A stretch of DNA of 64,000 nucleotides, taken from positions 372,001 to 436,000 of the forward strand of contig JAMXDE010000024.1 in assembly GCA_026770025.1 (NCBI GenBank). Direction: 5' to 3'. Each line of letters opens with the position of its first letter. The first letter of the stretch is position 1. Below, piece by piece: positions 28,040 to 41,215 of the stretch. Origin of the DNA: Craspedostauros australis (Eukaryota; Bacillariophyta; Bacillariophyceae; Mastogloiales; Achnanthaceae). Under the pieces are notes generated by a model. It did no database searches and was not told the DNA's origin. It was given only the letters and a program-made list of their open reading frames with translations. A program made the position numbers and the translations under genes.

Positions 28040-31000
28040 TCACTTTCTGCGTTCTCCATACGGGATGCTGATGTGCGAATCGCTCCGTCGCACCTGCGGC
28101 ATGCTGCTGTGCGCTTCATTATCGTGAGCGTGCAGGTTGCGCACCATCTCGCTCACCATCTCCTCGCCACGCCGTTCCCATTCCTTGCGGTTGGCCATGG
28201 CGTAGTTCAGGTACTCGTCGCTGGATTTGCCAAAGACGCCGCAGTCCTTCAGCTTCTTGGCCAGCGGGATGATGTAAAAGTCGAAGAATCCCAGCTCGCC
28301 CTTGTACCAGTTCATGGTGGGATCTTCCCCCGCCCTGCCATTCTGATAGGCAGCGTGGCACTCGTAGAAGAAGCGCTCGTTCCACTTGCGGTAGATGTGC
28401 CAGTGCTGCATGGTGTGCGCAACATCGGAGGCCTGGATGAGATGCTCGATCACGATGGTGGCCCTGCGGTTGACGGCGTCGTGGTGCGATTCCTCGTGTC
28501 GGTGCTGGAAGGCCTTATCCCAACGACCGTTCCTCAGCAGCTTCAGCTCCTTGTCAACGATGTCCGTCGCCATGACGCAGTTCACGACGAGCTGCCGGAA
28601 CCTCGCGAGGTCCTTGCTGGTAGGGCACAGGCAGGCCCTCAGCTCTTCGTAATCGTCCATCATGAAGAGATCCCACGCCAACACCAGCGAGTTCTGCTCC
28701 GCCACAGATCGGTTGTTGTAGATCTGTGCGATTCGTGTGTTCTCCTTGACCAGCTGGGCGTTCGGGACGCCGTTATGATCTACGTCATGGATCAGAGCCG
28801 AGAAGGCGCACGCGAGCTGGGTGAGCGGATCCGACGTGATCCCGTACGTGTGATCGTGCAAGGTCTCCGTGATGCCATGATGGTGCTGTTTCTGCTGGTG
28901 TTCATCGTTGAACTGCTCGATTCTGCCGCTAGCGGTGCTGTCGTTGCTGTTCTGACGGTGGCGGTGGCCGCGGTTGCCGTGCACAGATCTTTCGCTGCTG
29001 CTATTCGCAGCATTGTCCGTGCCGCCGCGCATGTCGGAATCCATTTGCAAATCCGTGGGAGCGACGATGCGCGCCAAAAGCTTGATGACGGACATGGTCA
29101 CGTGCGACGCATGTTCGAAGTTGTGAAAGGGATTGTCACGGTACATGCGCGAGATGTTCGTGACGTAGTCATGGAGTTGCTCTACCACCGCGTCATCAAC
29201 GTCCACGAGATCTGGATCGAGCTGATGATCGGCAATCTCTGGATCGTAGTCCGGGAGGTGGATGATCTCCTGCACTTCATCCAACGGGACGAAATCCTCC
29301 ACCTGGGACGTCGCGCTTGTCAGACTTGCCTTCTTGCTATGCATGAAGCCTTTCTTGCTCGCCTTGTTCAAGCCGTTCCGGCGGGCGATAATCTGCCGCA
29401 CCATCAAAAGCATCATCTCGACGTTCCAGTCGACCAACCGCCTTTGTTTGTCGGTGTGCTCATCACTGATTGGCGCCGTCTCGCTTCGGTTGGTGTCGGT
29501 GGAAACTGTGTTCGCGCGCTCTGATTGCTTCGCCTCCAGTTTGTTGCTGCCATCGACGAATGAATGCTCGTCGGTGATCCAATACCTGCGAGTGCAACGA
29601 CGAGGGTTGCCAAAACAGGAGCGCAGCGGAGAACCACGACGAAGATGGGAGCGAACGAGAAGCGAGCGAAGAGGTTTTGATGGTGGTGATGTGAGGACGA
29701 GATGAAAGCAAGTATTACGCAATGAAATGAAAGTAGAGCGTACTCTGCGGGCAATCATGGTGCATGAGATGGTGCGAATCCCGAAGGCATCAGGCAGGTC
29801 GTTGGCACCACCAGCAAGAAAGCAGACGGCCCGTGCACCATCCGATGGATCCCAATCAATCCATTCCAGCCCTGTTGAATCCGCATAGTCCGCACCATCC
29901 ACACAATGGACTCACGTTTGGATCTCCCCCTTGCCCTTGGCATTCACCGTGCCTTCTCGGCGGATCAGCCAATCACTCTTGCCGCTTTGCCGCAAGCATT
30001 CTGCGGTGTCGGATGACACCTGAATCCGTCCAACTTCGCCCGTGTGCTCGATGCGCGCAGCTGTGTTCATCGTATCGCCAAACAGCTGGAACCGCGCTCG
30101 TTCGCCGCGCAGCACGCCAGCAGTGACGGGGCCAGAATGCATGCCGATACGCAACGAGAGGTCGCCGGTGTCGGGTCCGTGAGTGATCTCCAGATCCTTC
30201 GTCAAGCAATCGATGTGGTACAGTAGATCGCGGGCGAACCCAACCATGACGGCTGCGTGATCTGGCTTGGGGTCAGGGAGCCCGGTCGCTGCCACGTAAC
30301 AATCGCCGACCGTCTCGACCTTGAATACCCGGTGTGCCTTCGCCAGCTTGTCGAAGGAAGCGAAGACAGACTCGAGGAAGGTAAAGACCTGCGTTGGTTC
30401 TCGAACAGAGCTCCAAGCAGTGAATCCTGCAATGTCGGCAAACAGAATCGTGGTTTCCAGAAACAGGTCGGCAAGCGGCTTGCTCTTGATGTTGTGGGTG
30501 GCGCGATCCCCGGAGAGGAAGTTCTTGAGGCTTGTGATGCGTTTGTCGGCGGTGCCGCCGTTCACTTCGTCATTCTTGATGATCCGACGGCGGATGTTGC
30601 TTGGAAACAGGGTGGAAACGATTGCGTTGGACCGCGCGGCATTCTCGATGAGCTTCTCGTTTCGACGGTACACGAACATGTCGTAGACGAAGAAAACCAC
30701 AGCCACCATCACGAAGGTAATGGCAACGAAGATCGTAAAGATTTCGGGCGTCATCTTGTCGTAGGTCTCCTCGAAAGCCTTCGAGGGATAGATCTCCATG
30801 CGGTACCGGCAGTGACCTGGCGTCGATTCAAACTTGGGATGATGCGACACTGCCAGATCGACGACCCTGCGGTACTTCTCGTAGTCACGATCATGTCTGT
30901 CGCCTGTTGGGGATGGATTCGATCAAGCAGATCAGAATACGGAGAGAGTATAGAGCATTGAGCACAGAAACGAATATTCATCGAGAAGAGCAGAGATGAG

Positions 31001-32613
31001 AAAAGAGAGGAAGGGAGGAGACGGAGCAAGAGAAGGAACAACATTGCGCGTCAACCGTGTCAGTTGGAAATGCACGAGAAGTAGAAGGCGACCATAGGAA
31101 CCAACCAGCCAACTCGTAAAAAACTCACCTTCTCCGACAAAGATCGCGTCCTTGCCGTTGATCTCGTAGGTGTAGCTTTGATTGCAGCTGTTGCTGATGA
31201 TGGCAAACAACCCTTTCACGTTGTCCGGGAGCAAGTTCAGCCATGCGGCATCCCAGGACCCTCCACCTCCGAGCAAGGCGACAATCTCCGAGTCTGGATT
31301 GCCAACCTCTGCGTTGACGACCCGAAAGAAGAATGTGTGGGGATGTTCCGTGCTGGAATCCGCCAGAGCGGAGTGCATCGCCTCATGCTCCTCCTCGCTG
31401 AACACCACCGCCGTGTACGGCCGCACGCTGGAAAATAGCGTCTGGTTCCTCATCTCGAAGGCTGCCTTGGCAACGTCCAGGTATTCTGGCACGGACAGGA
31501 CGTTCCAATTCAGCGATTGGTACGTGAACGGCGCCGGTGCGTACTCCCATGACGCGAAGTACGAATCCCGGTCGATGTCCTTGATGAAACCGTTCGGTGA
31601 TGACCGCGTGATGAAGGGATGGTAATCGGTACGTGCGAGATCGTCGGTGTTCCCATTCTCCAGCATGTGCGTTTCGACCATCATGGCTTCATGGTTCTGT
31701 TCCCCGAATTCCGCCCACGCATCGATCTGATGTCGATCAACCCTGTGCAGGAGGGTGGTGACTTCCATCTTGGATTGGCGCAGGAATGTGGCCGCGTGTG
31801 TACGGAAAAACGGTATGGTGACAGATGGCCATGATTGGTTGGTGCTCTGAACGTGCGCCGAGACCGCGTTTGCCAACCCTTCGAATCCAATGTCGAGATT
31901 CCTTTGCTGTTCCAGCGCAGCATCGCCCACTGTTCGAGAGAATTGATCGAACTGTTGCAGAGCATCGTGGAGTAAAAGAGAGTGGGGGTAGCACAGTACC
32001 ATGCATGGCACAGTGTTTGGATGAGACAGAACAATGAGAATGCGTCGTGAGGTGCAATGGATGGCATCGCTATGCACAGGCCGTTCGCGTGTGGGTACTC
32101 ATCTCCAATACAACGGCATGTAACTTACGGCTGTCCTGAAGCTGTCCACTTGTTCATCGTGGAGGAACTGTGGAACGGGAGTTGAAATTCGGTTGTATTG
32201 CATTGAAGTCGATGTTGGAGTGAAAAGTGAATGGATGCGTACGAATGCATGGATGGAAGGATGGAAGGAAGAAGATCAAACGAGAGCGATGTACAGGTGG
32301 AGGTGGTGAGCAAGCGAGGTTGGAACAGCAACACCATCTCCCATTGACATCGGTCACGCAATCGGTATCCAGCTACTCAACGAGCATGCCTGCATCCACA
32401 TACCGCATACGTCGACCACGTGACGGCGACTGCAGTGATCAATAGAGCGCCTGTCACCAGGAACCTCCATCGCTGCACGTGCATCGTGTCCTGCTTCGCA
32501 TCATCACGGACGGCCTGGAGTTCATCGGTGGATTGCGACTCATTGTCGGCAGATGGCGATGTGCTGCCGGACTCCACGTCGTCAATGTTGGAGAGAGCGT
32601 TGTCGTCCTTCAT
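28040..32613 (-). CDS. Receptor-type nucleotidyl cyclase fused to 3',5'-cyclic nucleotide phosphodiesterase, 5 exons
   Basis: Exons (minus): 32613-32404, 32167-32129 (39 nt), 31951-31129, 30903-29916, 29585-28040. All introns are GT..AG (236, 177, 225, 330 bp) and the joined frame is 1201 codons plus TGA. Topology: cytosolic N-terminus, TM1 (about 49-70), extracellular domain (about 71-410), TM2 (about 412-435). A class III cyclase domain (about 496-690) follows, with metal residues Asp514 (LFADIAGF) and Asp558 (TVGDCYV), and Asn637/Arg641 (NTAARIE). The C-terminal PDE has HNFEHASHV (His841) and HDVDHNGVPN (His953, Asp954, His957). The purine-selecting pair is Glu554 (guanylate-like) and Gln630 (Cys in animal guanylate cyclases, Asp in adenylate cyclases), so GTP is favoured but not certain. 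Such synthesis-plus-hydrolysis fusions are known in diatoms, and one has been linked to mating-pheromone response in Seminavis. The ligand is unknown. Confidence 0.9.
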
Positions 32614-35600
32614 GGTGCCGCGAGTGTTGTGAGTGTCGCCAGTGAGTTAGTTGGAAGGATTGCGTTTGACCTGAAGGGCTTGGCCAATTTATGACGATGG
32701 GGGGATGCAGATCTTGGATGTGCTTGGGCGATGGGATGTCTGTGCGGAATCACAAGCATTGCACCAGCCTTGTCGGAGTTGCGCAGTGGTCTCTGCACAT
32801 TCCCTCCTTTCTCACCTCCTCCTCCTCACACGATACTGCTTGTTGAAGAGGTGCCCCACGGCGGAGGCAGAGGTAGAGGCAGAGGAGTGAGACCATCGCA
32901 TCGATGCGAAAGGGGGGTCTTGCACACTCGTACAAGTACGGATGGGCCTGGCGATCGGCAGGCAGGGCCTTAACGTCGGGATGCGAACGATCATCGAGGC
33001 TCACAAAATCGAAACGGCCACCGTCGCAAGAGAAGCGTCCCGAGAGGCACCTTCTCATTCCATGCCGACAACCCGAATGCGGAATGGAATCGGGACGAGC
33101 CAAATCACCTCCCCTTGCTGTAGGTTCTCGATTGCGGAGTCCACCCACGGACACATAGTCTTGACACTCGTCGTGGGAAGCATGCCCTGCGCACACTTAA
33201 CAGGCACTCACAGACTGCGTTCCATCCGCTGCAAACGGGGACCAGGTGACGCTCCCTGCTGCTAAACGAACGAGCAGCCCGCGCATCTCCCTGTGTACGA
33301 CAGGGCACGTTCCAAAGGTCGCACACGTACAAACGCAACCAAAAGCCAAGACTGCTCTCCGCCGTTGCCGATCACCGATGAACAGCCAACATTCGTCAAT
33401 CATCCATCAACCCGATCCGCACTTTTCGCGCCAACCGTATCAATCGGTGTTGTGCGTTCACTTCGTGACGACCAACCGCGAATTTGGCGCCACCCCGGCA
33501 TTCAATCGATACCGCCGTGGCAGACGGAGTCAAGATGCCTCACATGTCTGTTCCTTCTCTGCGCAGTCATGCCCAGCACAGTAGACAATGCGTGCCAACA
33601 CCAGCAGGGAGCAAAGGAGAGCCAAGCGGAGCAGAGAGAGAGAGGAGTACGTGCATCAGTCAAGCACATAGCGCCACCTTGTCCGTCACATCCGCCAGCT
33701 GCGACTCTCGCGCCCGCGCCACCATGACATGCCGGGAACACGCCAGCGAAAAACACAACGAGAACCCCTCGACCAAAATGTTGCTTGCAGACGCGCTGCG
33801 CAGCTATCGCTCGCCGCACCGTTCCCTCGGCCGCCCCAAGAGTCGACACCATGGTCGCACGGTCTCTCTTCAGTTCCTCCCAGGGAGCAGGAGAAATTGG
33901 CGCCCTGCAAAAAAAAGAGCGTATTTTCTGCATTTGTTCACGGACTGCTTCCCCAACTATGGACTGATATGACCGACACTATTGCGACAATGCAGTTCAA
34001 CGCGAGTAGTATCGATAGTATTTCTGTGCGAGTTCCACACAGCTGATTTAGAACAAGCAGAGCTCGCGTTTGTCGTCCTCCTTCCTTTTGTCGGCGTTTG
34101 TGCTCCTTGGTTTTGGCGCCTGTTGTGGTGATTTGGTTCTTCGCTGGTTTCTGCGTTGTTCATGCCCTTCACACAGCGCCGAGTGTTTCTCGGCGTTGGA
34201 CTCGCTTGCACTGTCATCCGACGGGCACGACACACACACTCATGCATTCGGTGTCTCTGTTCGATCGAGCGCAAATCGCCAACACAAATAGAGGAATCAA
34301 CTGCTCGTGGTTGCTGATCATCCTCCTGTCAACGAATGCATTGTGATGCATGTTTTGAAGCAATACACCACCGATGCCGACCCCACTGCGTTGCCATGGC
34401 TTGCGTCGTGCATGGTTTGGTGGTGGTTTTGAGCCATTTCTGTTGTGCGTTGGTCTCGCGCGGCATTCTGGCACGGACCCAAAAACACGCGCCCGTAGTC
34501 TCGTTTCTGTGTCATTCGCCGCGTCCGGTTTCGGTAGATTTTGCGGCGACGACAGTGTTTGGCGAACTTCAACTGTGCCTCCTCGAACACAAGCTCATTG
34601 GTCGCGGGCAGTGTTCTTTGATTTCGAAGAGGGCGACAAAGCATGTGTTCTCCGCGGTGCAAGTTTGTCCATCTCAGTGTGCGCCAAAGAACACAACACA
34701 CAATGTGCCCCGAGAGCAGAACCACACAAACATGCTGCCGCTGTCGTCACAAAATGGAAGTGAACCGTTGTTGTTGGCACATTTGTGCATTGTTGCACTG
34801 ATAGCTACTCCTCTCCTCCTCCTATACTCTACTCCACCCTGCTCTGCTCGCACTCTATTCAGGTCACAAACCAGTTGCCATTGATGTGGTGTATTGTACA
34901 GACACTTCTGCACTTGTGTGTTGCAATAGCAAGATGATTGTCATTCGAATAGTACTGCTCATCTTGGCTTGTATTGTACTGGCATGGTTGCGATGACATG
35001 ATTGTTCACGTGTCACTGCAGTGCACAACGTGATGACGAAACTTGCGCACAAGCCTGCACGCAACTGGCTGGTGTCACCGCGGGTTTGCCTTGTGTGACA
35101 GTGTGTGCTACTGCGATACTCATACACGTGCGATACCTGCGATCAGTGATGATGATGCCGATGGCCAGACACGAGGAGGTTCTGCATTAGTCGTGCTTCA
35201 ACGCATTCGGATGGTATGACGTGGGTGGTGGCAACGCCTGGATTGGAGTTGACGCTCACACACGAAGAGTTGGGGAAGAACAAGGCATCCGTCCAATAAT
35301 CTCACAATGATGTCGCGATCTCAATGCACACTGCAGAAACCTGAACAATTCTCCCTCTTTTCGCGAGCAACACAGCGACGTCAGGGAGAACAATGAGGTG
35401 CCACTACATGCAGCATTGTCAGAAGTCAAATCGCCATCAACAGGTCACCACAGCACAAGAGGGTGTTGCACTTCTGTATTGTTGCGACTGTGTCTGTGAT
35501 GACTGCATGGGGAGCGCGGGCATGTGCGCCGGAGGCGGATCCTCCTTCGTCAAGGCGCGGATGTGTCGATGGTGCGCGATTGAGTTGATCGTATTCTCTG

Positions 35601-38600
35601 TTTTGGTGGGGAAAAGAATTTCCGTCGGAACGCCGTGGCACAATTACCAATCAGTGATTGTGTCATGGGGGAGCAAAAAGAGATGCGAACCAGCACTTCA
35701 TGACCTTTTTGCAGAACAGGTGCAGGATGTGCACATTCGACGAAGATGTCGACGCGTCCTGCGAAAAGAGTGGTGCGTCTCTGCGCGTTGTGAATCGACT
35801 CTTGCTCTGCACAACTCAGTTGTCAGCAACACTTCACACATTCGCATGCACATGTTCGACGTCATGCGCCTCTCCGCATGTGTGGTTGTCATCGAACGCG
35901 CTGCGCAGTGCAGGCTATTTGCATGCGGATGGTGCCAGTGCACGTTCGTTACAACAACATCCTCCACACATCATTCCTCGCGCATGCACTGCACATCATG
36001 CACATTCTCCGCGCATCCGCGCACGTGTCGACTTCTTCCCTGCGATCTGCACATTTCGTGCACAACGTCGCATTCGTCAACATTCGTACTGCTCATCCGG
36101 ACATCTGTCAGCATCTTCCCTGCAATCTGCACATTTTCCCCGCATCCGCACATTTGTCAACATCTTCCCGACGATCTGCACATTCTCTGCACATCCGGGT
36201 CGTCTCGTGTTTTGATGCAAAAATATGTCTTTCTCATGTCTTGTGTATGTCTGATACGACATGAATCCGATCCCACCTCTTGACATTTCGGTGTTACATC
36301 CACTTTAACTTGTAGTGCTCAAAAGCAATAAACAACAGAGGATCAAATAACTTACTAGTGTTCTTGGCCATTAGATAGCGATGAAACTGAATAGAATCAT
36401 CTTTTTCTTCGTTTTATGATTCTTTTCAGTGATCAATGATGTTAGTCTATACAGTCTTGTCTAGATCTAGAACATTCTGTATGTCACAGTCATGACCGAA
36501 CAGTGTCGCAGTGATGTCGTGGGAATTGTGCGGATGCACCGATGAATGGCCATCGTTGGGAATTGTGCGGATGAAGCGAAGATGCATGAAGTTGGGGAAA
36601 CACACCGCAGATGCACACATCAGGAGACGTGATTTCTGCGCATGCACTGCACATGTACTTTCCGTGCGCATGTGCTTGCCCTGTACATGCACATGTACAC
36701 GTGGTGCATTTACTGCGCATGCGCAATGACGCAAGCAATCAGGTGCACAAAGCGACGTGCGGGCAGCAACTTGGGCACCAACGCAGGTCTGTCGCGCACT
36801 TTCGAAGCACATCAACAATCGTTTTGTTGCTGCATCATGACCAATCATTTTGCAAAACATATTTAGGCTTGTGGTCGGAACAAATGCATGCTTCCCTGCG
36901 AGAAACCTTGGTATGCCACGATGCAGATCTGTCATGCTCTTCCGAAACGAACACGAACGTCGGATGTCGCACCATTCCTTTTTCTCCGCATAGCGCATGC
37001 GATTATTCTGTCGTGGGGAAGCAGCGCAGCCATGACGTTGAGAAGAACAACGCGCAATTGCAACAAGCATGCTGTCCTCATCTTTCCAGGATAAGTACTA
37101 TGCACATGGCATTGTTCTTTTTCCGCCACGTCTGTGACGATGGTCTTCTGGCGACAAAATGCACAACTCTGTCTGTGCGGCACTGGAGAAGAGCATATTT
37201 GTGCTTCACCAAATACTCGGACAATGTTGGGGACTCTGCGTGACATGGAGAACTCGGAAGTGTTCTGTCCCAGGCGACAATCAAACAGCACATTTCTCCG
37301 CGTCGCCTCTTCTGTGACGCTCCCCCGCACGCCAACTTGAGTGCGCAGTGCAATTTTCGTGTGCGGCGATGTGGTGATGGCAACCCGAAAACGATACGCG
37401 GCGCGCTGAAACTTGTGCTGGCGCTCTTCACGTTCTCGCTTGTATCAAAACACGGGCGCTGCACTACGCTACTTTGTTCCACTCCAACATAACCTGTATC
37501 TCTCCACCTTTGTGAATACGTGGAAACCAACCACAGGTCTTGCTTGCCACTCATGCTTGTGCTGGTGGTCGCACTCTACCGGCATTTCTTCGCATCATCT
37601 CCTTTGCAAGTACTGTTGTGTTGTTTCATTCAGTGCACAGATCAGGCAACCAGTGGTATCAGTCATGAGTGCAAATAGGCTGCTTTGCCATCGTCGAACC
37701 ATGACTGCTCTGTTCTACGCATGATGCACTTGACCACACCGACCTACTCCGCTCGCAGTCATCCATCCCCACCGAGCACAATCTGCGTATCGCGCAACAA
37801 CATGAATGTTACGATTACATGCCCTGTGATGGGCTCAATAGCATTGTTTGCTCGTGAGTGTGAAGGAACGCTGGGCGATACTGCTCACGTGCCAAATAGC
37901 CACCGCATCGTCATTGCCAATTAGTACATGATCCGCAGAGCGAGAGCGAAACGCGCAAGGAGGAGTGATCGTAGTGGTATGCAGAGCACGGAGGATGCGG
38001 TCGTGCACGGGAAAGCGTGGCGTCAACAACAGAAGCCAAAGGATTGCCAACCCAAATCAACGACGGCATCGTTGACGATGACAGCAATTGCAGCGACAGC
38101 GGGACTTCAAGCCACCATCACGAAGCAGCCACGACATTGGCAACAGCAACAGTAGATATAATACAATAGTGACGACTTCAAATCACACGAGTTATTGCTA
38201 CCATCTCAATAGTTGTAGCAGCATTTGTAGCAGTTGCTGGTGCTGCGATGCAGACAGGATCCAAATACAGGAGGGAGGTAACAACCGTGACGAGGACCTG
38301 CATTGAAGTGATCATTGCTGAAAGGTCAGATCAGATGAGAGGGATGCCAACACAAACGAAGAAGCCTCCGCGAAGACCATGTGGAAGCGGCGAACTATCG
38401 GAGCGACAAGTCGACAAAACGCTCTGTTGCCTTTCGCCAGAAGCGGTGAGGAGGCAAAGTTCACGTCAGACAACAACAGCAATCCGATTTGCGAAGAAAC
38501 GTGCATGGGCGGAGCGACTAGGTGAGAACGATCCAAAAACGCTCTTCGGGAAAATGACTGGAACGCAAGCGCCTCAACCAGCAACTGCTTGGACAAGTTG

Positions 38601-39760
38601 GTTGTCGACGTCATTATTGGAACAACGAAGACAACACGACTTGGACGTGTCTCGGAAATAGCGACACACAAAGCTGATGGTATCATTGTACAACACATGG
38701 AGTAGTCGACATGGTACATGTGAAGTTCTTACAAAGCGCTACGCATCATACCTGACAAATGCAATGGGACTCGTTTTTTAGTCCTGGGAAATGTGCGGCA
38801 TAAAATTACGGTAAATGACTGTATTTTCCCAGCCGCTGTATATATGTCGACGTTTTCTCCTGCTCCCAGGCATCCAGGCAAACGAGGATCGTCCCTCGGG
38901 CGTGTCTGCCTGGGTGAAGAGATGGGAAGAAAATGCTCACACGCAACGCAGAAAGCGAAGCAAGTCCGGTCCATCACTGGTGGCACTCGCTCTTTGACGC
39001 AACTCAGCTATCGCGAATCGTTCTCCTCTGCGCCAGTTGAGGAGCTTTCGTCACCCGCCAACATCCGTCTTGGAACGTGGGTGTTGCTGCGCTTTGTGCG
39101 CTTTGGACGGTTCCTTTGTGCGGTTCCACAACATCGTGATCATGGTGGCCATCATGCTTCTGCTCCGTTTTCTGTGCACATCATTGTGTGTTCCGTTTCG
39201 GTTCCCTTTCTCTCTAGCTTCAGTTCCAAAGTCCATGTAATCGAATTCGGGAGTGAATTCCATGATCGAAATTCGCGCCAGATCAGAAATCCACGTTTGT
39301 CGATGTGGTATCGTCAGGGCTCACATTTTAGCGAGGGTATGCGATCGCCAACCGCGCATCTCAACAAAACTGCGCGCTTTCCAACTTTTCCATCCGCTCT
39401 TCTCCATCCGACATCGATTGAACGGTTGTGCTGTGGTGGGAGGTGTCACAACCAATACCAACGACGCCGTTTCAACTGACGTTGGGACTTCCAAGCACAA
39501 TCGAGTTGGCTCGGAGGCACAATCACAGCCATTGCAGGGGACGACAATGGTGGGAGACCTGTTGCGCACTCTCTAGAGCACAGTGAACAACGGGGTGCAG
39601 TATCGGATTGGAGAACGGAGAGAGAGTGAGAGACGGAGAGGACAACGTTGGAAGCAGTCATCATTTTGGAGAGAGGAGGAGCAACAGTGCAAGCAGCGTT
39701 CGCATCGACATTCGCAACACCAGCACAAGTACTTGCAAATAAGCAGCAACGGGCATCACC
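32614..39760. other. 7.1-kb region without a supported gene
   Basis: Only short or low-quality open frames occur. The longest plus frame (35393-36283) is rich in Cys, His and Ser and overlaps an imperfect tandem repeat. An AT-rich patch lies at about 36290-36470. A coding-like but unassembled patch is present on the minus strand near 32880-33010. I see no rRNA, tRNA or transposon signature. Confidence 0.45.
36000..36205. repeat. Imperfect ~49-bp tandem repeat
   Basis: Units at 36000-36048, 36049-36128 (with an insertion) and 36129-36177, then a partial one, each ending CTTCCC-GA/CA-ATCT and starting GCACATT. Shared core: CGCATCCGCACATTTGTCAAC with variants. The copies have diverged, so it is an old minisatellite. 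Confidence 0.65.
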
Positions 39761-41215
39761 ATGTCGCCCCATTCGCCGAACGATCTGAGCTTGATGGGAT
39801 CGGGGTCGTTCCGACCCATATTCGATCCCATCCCAGAGGAATCATCTTCGGCTGGCTCTTCCACTGCCTCCAGCGGCCGCAGATCCATAGTACCATCATC
39901 CCACCGCCAACGATCGTCGTCTGTCCGCAACAAGCAAACGCAGCAACATGAAGGTGACGCCACAATTCGGCCTCCCAGACCGTCGAGGGCCAGGCGATTC
40001 CAGCATCGCGACAATCTGCTGCAACGCACAACCGACATCCGCAGCAGACACCCTCCACCGCCACCACCCAGACATGTTCCACCACCAGATACTTCACCAC
40101 GGAGGCGGCGCAGGTTCAAACACAGACCGCGCCATCGTTCGTCGGACCGAAGACGGGATTCTCGTGACGATCATCACACCGACGACGATGATGATGATGA
40201 TGATGATGATTCTGGTGACTCTGAAACAGAATCGGAAGCGCAGTCCATCATTGAGAGTCGCACCGGAAATGAGGACGACGATGATGATGACACGCTGACC
40301 GACAAGGATCGAACTGAATCCAAACAACAACAAAAGGAAAACGATGGACGCGACGATGGCGACGACGACGACTCTTCCACGCTATTTTCGGAAGCGCTGC
40401 AAATGTCCACAACGTCGGCACAATCTCGCATCCAAACGTTGGTGCGATGGGGCATCCCAATACCATTCCAATACACGCCGCCGGAATTGATTCTGCAGGA
40501 ACGTCTGATCTGGGTGCGCTACACGTACGGCAAGAAGGCTTCGAGCTCGACGCAGCAGAAAGAATCTGCGATGGGCTGCACCGCCGCAACGACGCAACCC
40601 GACTTCTACTGGTGGCCGGCCATCCTGTACCTGAATTACGGCGAGATCCAATCGACGCGACTGTGGCCGCAGATCTCCGTGACGCAGCGCGTGCCTTTGG
40701 CCATGATGACGGCCTTCTCACCGCACGCACAGCGCGCCAAATGCAGGGTGGCGCGGTTGTTGGGTCGCCGCAGCGTCGAGCTGCTGGAGGTGGAGCACGC
40801 GGCCCTGCAGACCGTGTCATTCGCGTGGGAGCTGCCGCACCAGCTGCGCAACGTGGCCTGCAAGCTCGATGCCTTCCACCGGCATCCGTCGCTGTACTAC
40901 GATTGGCACGCCGCGATGGATCAGGTCGAGGCGCTGATGTGGGAGTTCATGGGGCACAAGCTGAATCTGTCGGGCAGCAGCGTGATCACGGAGGACAGCA
41001 GCGTCGTTGCCACGACGAGCCGGCATCTTCCGTCCGGTCGGCTGACCTGGATGGAACGGGCTCGGCAAGCGGAGCAGCAACGGTGGAAGCAACAGCATCC
41101 CGGCATGATGCGATGGTTCAACTGCTCCTGCACCGATGACTTGGAAATCCCGGCCTCCATTTCCGACGGGGACAGTGTGGAAGATTCGATCAAGGAGCAA
41201 CAATGTCGAGCTTAG
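39761..41215 (+). CDS. Hypothetical protein with PWWP-like segment (484 aa)
   Basis: Single exon, ATG in the context CATCACCATGTCG, ending TAG. Residues 1-220 are low complexity: Ser/Arg/Pro-rich, a Pro run near residue 95, an Asp run (about 145-154) and another acidic stretch. From about residue 220 the protein is folded-looking. The segment ERLIWVRYTYG .. DFYWWPAILYLNYGEIQ resembles the start of PWWP domains (a VWAK-like strand, then PWWPA), which bind methylated histone tails and DNA. The rest (VEVEHAALQTVSFAWELP and a helical C-terminus ending MMRWFNCSC) I do not recognise. A nuclear, chromatin-related role is a guess from the PWWP-like part alone. Confidence 0.72.
   Translation: MSPHSPNDLSLMGSGSFRPIFDPIPEESSSAGSSTASSGRRSIVPSSHRQRSSSVRNKQTQQHEGDATIRPPRPSRARRFQHRDNLLQRTTDIRSRHPPPPPPRHVPPPDTSPRRRRRFKHRPRHRSSDRRRDSRDDHHTDDDDDDDDDDSGDSETESEAQSIIESRTGNEDDDDDDTLTDKDRTESKQQQKENDGRDDGDDDDSSTLFSEALQMSTTSAQSRIQTLVRWGIPIPFQYTPPELILQERLIWVRYTYGKKASSSTQQKESAMGCTAATTQPDFYWWPAILYLNYGEIQSTRLWPQISVTQRVPLAMMTAFSPHAQRAKCRVARLLGRRSVELLEVEHAALQTVSFAWELPHQLRNVACKLDAFHRHPSLYYDWHAAMDQVEALMWEFMGHKLNLSGSSVITEDSSVVATTSRHLPSGRLTWMERARQAEQQRWKQQHPGMMRWFNCSCTDDLEIPASISDGDSVEDSIKEQQCRA

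Noticed and set aside
27986-29524. 512-codon plus-strand open frame
   Set aside because: Antisense of the phosphodiesterase exon, whose sense strand has complete catalytic motifs and splice sites.
35393-36283. 296-codon plus-strand open frame
   Set aside because: Overlaps a diverged 49-bp tandem repeat, has unusual Cys/His/Ser composition and no domain; more likely chance.
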